Part shown: positions 60,482 through 64,000 of the stretch, piece by piece
How positions within the stretch are numbered: position 1 is the first letter of the stretch
Layout: each line of letters starts with the position of its first letter
From: Siderastrea radians
Taxonomy: Eukaryota; Cnidaria; Anthozoa; Scleractinia; Rhizangiidae
Direction of reading: 5' to 3'
Length of the DNA: 64,000 nt
NCBI GenBank assembly: GCA_964017195.1
Contig: OZ024894.1
Coordinates: 186,001 to 250,000 of the forward strand
The notes under the pieces: model-generated
What the model saw: the letters and a program-made list of their open reading frames with translations, nothing else
Database searches by the model: none
Told to the model about the DNA's origin: nothing
Made by a program: the position numbers and the translations under genes

Positions 60482-61266
60482 AGCGCTTTCCAAATTTGAC
60501 TGAAGAGCGTAATAACTCCAGATAAAGTTTGTTCAGTGTATCGAAACTCTGTTCTGTATACGGCTTTGTTGTTATCTGAATTCCATTTGATGAGAATTTG
60601 AGGAATTTACACATTGGCTAGGGGGGTGCATTGACGGTGTGTGGTCGCTACACGCTTCGGTGGTTTTACGTATTTGTTCTATAATTTCATGATCATGCTA
60701 ATCCTATGAAATCCTATGTTGATATCAGGCGACACACTTTTTTGTATATCTCAAAAGGACGATTTTAACCTTCACTGGCATGACATTATAGACATGCAAA
60801 ACCACTCAAGCGTGTAGCGACCAAACATCGTCCCCCCCCCCCTAGCCAATGTGTAAATTCCTCAAATTCTCATCAAATGAAAGGAAATTTGCATAGCGCT
60901 ACTGTGGAATTCAGATAACAACAAAGCCGTGTACAGAACAGAGTTTCGATAGTGCATCACTTTCAAAAAATATATCGGTCCAAACCAAGACCGCCCCAGC
61001 AAAGTAAAATAGCGCAAAGTATGTGTAAAAGGTTCAGTTTCATGGTCCGGTAGTTTTATTCAATTCGTCGGGTTAGTTTTCATATCATTCAGAAAAACGT
61101 GAATTTGGCGACTTCGTGATATTTTGGTGCAGAAAGTGAGTTTATAATAACCACCCAAACTTTTTCATCGTTGCGGATAGCCAAATGCGGTTTGAAACTA
61201 ACTATAACGATACATTGAACTTACTTTATCTGGAGTTACGCTCTTCAGTCAAATTTGGAAAGCGCT
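60482..61266. repeat. 785-bp compound foldback
   Basis: CGCTTTCCAAATTTGACTGA near 60484 pairs with TCAGTCAAATTTGGAAAGCG ending at 61264. A second, inner pair (60530-60660 with 60805-60955, e.g. GTTATCTGAATTCCA and CTAGGGGGG) is nested in it. Non-coding. Next to the right TIR of the 19.7-kb element. Confidence 0.75.
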
Positions 61267-61401
61267 GGAGCGGTCCAAACTTTGAAGTCCGTCTGGGGTT
61301 GTTATTTTGACGTTCAAATTGTATCGGGATTTCTGTTCCTACGATTTTGCGGAAACTTGAAGAGTCAAGGTAAGATGTTCTTATAAGCTGATTCTAGAAG
61401 T

Positions 61402-61630
61402 TTAAACCAAATCGTAGCGCTCAGTTTTGTTAGAATAGCAATTTTATCAAAAAAGTAGTGTTCAATAAAAGCAAACTCACGCTAAATTAACGAACAGTAC
61501 ATCTACGTGTTGACATACGTATTATTCCTCGATAAATTGTGTGTAAAATGCGAAAGTTTCAAGGCAATCGAGTAAGAAATGACGATGTTATTAGAGTTTT
61601 TAGAGAGGCATAGAGCGCGTTATTTATTCC
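61402..61630. repeat. Right terminal inverted repeat of the 19.7-kb element
   Basis: Inverted partner of 41938-42162, with a 4-base insertion (CGTA type) near its middle. Part of it is read as the last 26 codons of the gag-like frame 61813-61559 by chance. Confidence 0.85.
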
Positions 61631-61634
61631 GATC

Positions 61635-61813
61635 GAGTCGTGCTTACCTTCGACTAGATTCCATGCTTCATTGAGTTCAGTGAAGGTTCTCATTACAGTA
61701 TCAAATCCTTTGTTCTCCGTTACGGACTTCAAGAACTCTTTCCGCTTCCCGGTATAGCGTGATTTTGCTGTGGCCCTTATTTTCTTTGCTTCTTCGGCCA
61801 TCTCTCTATCCAC
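61635..61813 (-). pseudogene. BEL gag, N-terminal part on far side of the insertion
   Basis: ATG at 61813; about 60 codons run from MDREMAEEAKKIRATAKS to LNEAWNLVEGKHDS. This is the usual start of BEL gag in animals, and it is missing from the copy that ends at 41930. It stops being gag-like exactly at the GATC at 61631-61634, where the 19.7-kb element begins. The last 26 codons of the open frame as read past that point belong to the inserted element's inverted repeat. Confidence 0.78.
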
Positions 61814-61921
61814 ATCGGATTTCGAATGTTTTGTTTTATAGGTATGTTTACATCAACCACAGGTTCCAAACTGTGTATTTATTCGCCAGTCGTTTAAGTC
61901 AAGTAGTGTATATACGTGTGA

Positions 61922-61934
61922 GGTTCGAAATCCA
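61922..61934 (-). other. Candidate primer binding site
   Basis: On the element strand TGGATTTCGAACC directly follows the 5' LTR end. It starts with TGG, the complement of the CCA tail, and then looks like the T-arm/acceptor complement of a tRNA. The exact tRNA is not determined. Confidence 0.5.
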
Positions 61935-62138
61935 GGGAAAACACAACAGCGATAAGCAGAGATCATAGTGAAATTACAAGTTTACAGAAAGATAATCTTT
62001 ACCCGATGGTCGTCTTCAGTGTTTGATGTTCGTTCAGTTAGGACTCATTTGTGATTGTTGTGTCTTATGATCATTTAATTATAGTTAATTAGTGATTGTC
62101 GTGCTTTCGCGCGCATTTAATTAATTTAGGGCGAAGCA
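61935..62138 (-). repeat. BEL element 5' LTR
   Basis: About 204 bp, direct repeat of 36290-36504. On the - strand it runs from TGCTTCGCCCTAAATTAATT to GTGTTTTCCC. It holds the promoter of the element in intact copies. The flank beyond 62138 is unrelated to the flank before 36290. Confidence 0.8.
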
Positions 62139-63549
62139 ATGCTCGATGCATTTTAAGCAAGATTTGTTGTCACAGAAGAAGGTATCCGATCAAACGATAG
62201 CTTTTTGTGTATTTCCAATGAATCAACAGCTGATTAACCACAGAATACCCTGCCACATGTACTATTTTTGTGAAGCCCTCTACGCGATACGCGGCACGCA
62301 GAAAATTATTACCTTTGCGACTTTAATATTCAAGTTGGCTACACGGTAAGCGCTAAATAATTACATGTAAGCGGTACCCAAAATAGCGCATTTATAGAAA
62401 GTCCTCCTTCAGCAGAACCGAACGCGCTTTCTCCAAAATAACAAACCATTGCCATTATTCCTCATTCTAGTCTACGAACTTGCCTCGCTATAAGAATTTT
62501 ATCTTGAGTCATTTTAAACCACTCGAGCATAACAAAACATTACTGTGCAGAGATCCCTTGTTCATATCCTCCGTTGAAGTAGACTGCGAGCAGTCTCTTT
62601 CTTGTTTTATAATCATTTTTTTGTGCGGAAAAAGGCCGCAAGAAGATGGAAGTACGAGCAATGAGCGGCGAAGCCTTGAGTCGCTAGTTAAGTAGCGAGG
62701 GTCGGTTGATTTTCATAATTTCAAAAAGTTTTAGATTTCAGCTCGCGCGTAGGATCTGAGGAAACTGCTCTGCTGCTCGCACGTTGAAGCGAGAAAAACG
62801 ATTGGTAAGATAATCTCAGTTGAGCCGATACTTAAACAAACTCTCGTACTTATAATTCTCGTCAATGTGTTTTTGAAAAATAATAATTGCCTTCCTGATC
62901 ATGATTCACTAGTGTTATAAATTGTTGTTATTGTTAATGCTGGCTACAGAAATAGACAAGACGTAAGTAATATCGCAAGTTCCACATTTACTTCTATGTA
63001 AAATACATAAATGAAGGAAGGAATACTTTATTAAAATCTCCATTTCTATAAGAGATTCCCTCAGCCTGAATATAAATCTTAAATGCGAGAAGCGGAGAGC
63101 AGGAAAACCAAGACCAAACGCGAAGACCGAACGTGCAAAATAAAATGTAAACACTCACAGGCGAAGCTCATCATTCACTGGCTTCTTCGCGGCCCTCCAA
63201 GGCCAATCATTGCTTTAGTTGCTGTTCCAGTTCTCAGTTTGCGTTTATTTCCTTTTTGCAAGGAGCGATTCATTCTTCGTTGGTTAGCGGGTTATTAGCA
63301 GAAATGGTCAGGACGGCACTTTCTTTATCATTTGTCGGTGTACTGTCGACTTCGTGTTCCGCATCTATCTCGTATTCAGAGCTAACATTCATCTACAAAT
63401 CAGCAGAATCCGCGTAGCTCGTCTCAGTATCTGCTTTGGATTACAACATTCAAATTTTAGTCATACCATGACTTTGTTCGAATTAGCTAGAAGGTTAGAA
63501 GGCTTCGATCAACAAATGAAGTCAGAGAAACACAGCTAAAAACTAAGCG
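62139..63549. other. Flank of BEL element, no gene recognised
   Basis: AT-rich, short frames only. It belongs to the DNA into which the BEL element inserted and is bounded at the right by the inverted arm 63550-63770. Confidence 0.5.
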
Positions 63550-63770
63550 GCGTTGAATTTTTGGTTCTTGAACTGACGTCACAGCTACGTCTTGCCCCAG
63601 GTTCCTCTTACTCGGACGTGAACCAAATTTCTGTTGAATTTAAAAGGGCACAGAAAATCGACAATTTAACCAAGTCAAAAAATTTTTACGAAGAAATGTT
63701 CCAGATGATAACAGAATTTATTTAGCCGAAAAAAAATTTTACGGGTTAGGTGCACTTTAAATAAATGCAT
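63550..63770. repeat. Right inverted arm flanking the BEL element
   Basis: The reverse complement of 35955-36160: GTGCACCTAACCCGTAAAAT, CTAAATAAATTCTGTTATCA and further. Diverged by about 20 percent by eye, so older than the insertions inside it. Confidence 0.5.
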
Positions 63771-63805
63771 GCATCACGCTATGAAAGGGTAGCACAAAAA
63801 TAACC

Positions 63806-64000
63806 CGAGTGTCATTCAGGGTCAATTCATCACCCTGCTATGAAAGGTCAAGTATCGTGACCTCAACAATCTCCTCTTGTGCACAATAGCATGAAATAAA
63901 AATAATAAGAAAAACGGCTGGTATTCCATCACTCGTCGCCGTATACACGTCACAAGTGAAGAAGTAAACAGCTACAGTATTACTTAACACACATCAGAAA
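63806..64000 (+). repeat. Host repeat (26-kb family), last piece
   Basis: TCATTCAGGG, GCTATGAAAGGTCAAGTATC, AATAAGAAAAACGGCTGGT and CGCCGTATACACG match 26548-26755 in order. It continues the copy whose earlier pieces end at 35645 and runs out of the window. Confidence 0.65.

Larger units (their letters stand above)
41938..61630. mobile_element. 19.7-kb inverted-repeat element inside BEL gag
   Basis: 41938-42162 and 61402-61630 are inverted copies (about 225 bp, roughly nine differences including one 4-base indel), starting GRAATAAATRACGCGCTCTA. GATC stands at 41934-41937 and 61631-61634. Outside it, both flanks are parts of the same BEL gag gene in the same orientation, so this is an insertion and not an inversion. 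Closing the gap gives GACTC-GATC-GAGTC, a 14-bp palindromic target. Because that palindrome also mimics an inverted repeat, the true ends could lie 9 bp further out with a 2-bp AC duplication. No intact transposase, integrase, polymerase or capsid gene was seen inside; content is mostly nested repeats. Confidence 0.75.
36290..62138 (-). mobile_element. BEL/Pao LTR retrotransposon, split by a 19.7-kb insertion
   Basis: Read on the - strand: 5' LTR (62138-61935), primer binding site, start of gag (to 61635), then a 19.7-kb foreign insertion, then the rest of gag, CCHC knuckles, protease, reverse transcriptase, RNase H, integrase, polypurine tract and 3' LTR (36504-36290). Without the insertion it is about 6.15 kb, a normal size. 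Domain order (protease-RT-RNase H-integrase) and protein motifs fit BEL/Pao. It is inactive: the frame is broken at several places and the RT active site is altered. The two LTRs differ by several substitutions and a roughly 8-base indel, so it is not new. No clean 5-bp target duplication is seen. No env-like frame lies between integrase and 3' LTR. Confidence 0.88.

Noticed and set aside
41938..61630. Maverick/Polinton virus-like element
   Set aside because: Size and inverted ends would fit, but no polymerase B, integrase, packaging ATPase, protease or capsid motif was seen. The ends do not start AG...TC, and the duplication looks like 4 bp, not 6.
36290..62138. Two separate BEL copies brought together by inversion
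   Set aside because: The two LTRs and both gag parts have the same orientation, the gag parts are complementary (each holds what the other lacks), and the middle is bounded by inverted repeats. A single split copy explains all of this.

Overview
The window looks like animal nuclear DNA, most likely from an anthozoan cnidarian such as a stony coral. This is inferred from the gene structure (many short exons, introns of a few hundred bases, GT-AG splicing), from the animal-type gene content, and from the mix of repeats. No bacterial operon, phage or CRISPR is present.

1-23.4 kb: the 3' three quarters of a Furry gene (FRY/FRYL family) on the + strand. I could place 39 exons between 365 and 22867. 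They join in one open frame of 6,705 nt (2,234 residues plus stop) that follows the known FRY protein from its N-terminal helical-repeat region to its C-terminus. Roughly 750 N-terminal residues and the promoter lie before the window. The introns carry dispersed repeats, two microsatellites, a hairpin MITE, and two places where an exon's 3' end with its splice donor has been copied into the following intron.

23.4-34.4 kb: no convincing gene. It holds short inverted-repeat elements, including two tandem copies of a repeat that share a palindromic junction, three longer inverted pairs (27.1-29.5, 29.7-32.5 and, inside the last, 30.4-31.4 kb), a 430-bp foldback and a strong G-quadruplex run.

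34.4-64.0 kb: a transposon nest that can be read layer by layer. A copy of the 26-kb-type repeat is the outermost host. It is split by a 786-bp GC-rich element (6-bp target duplication ATGCAT), a 155-bp hairpin MITE, and about 28 kb of inserted DNA. Within that insertion is a BEL/Pao LTR retrotransposon on the - strand (LTRs 36290-36504 and 61935-62138). It is decayed by frameshifts and a changed reverse transcriptase active site. Its gag gene is split by a 19,693-bp element (41938-61630) with about 225-bp terminal inverted repeats and an apparent GATC target duplication.

Inside that 19.7-kb element is a 15.2-kb unit with 2.4-kb inverted arms (43213-58364), two arrays of a 65-bp minisatellite, a second palindrome with arms of about 1.2 kb, LINE 3' ends, a tRNA-like SINE fragment, and a small inverted-repeat element carrying a piece of a DUF3504-type (Crypton-derived) gene. 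I see no intact transposase in the 19.7-kb element. It is either non-autonomous or belongs to a family I cannot recognise, and it is the best candidate in the window for something undescribed.
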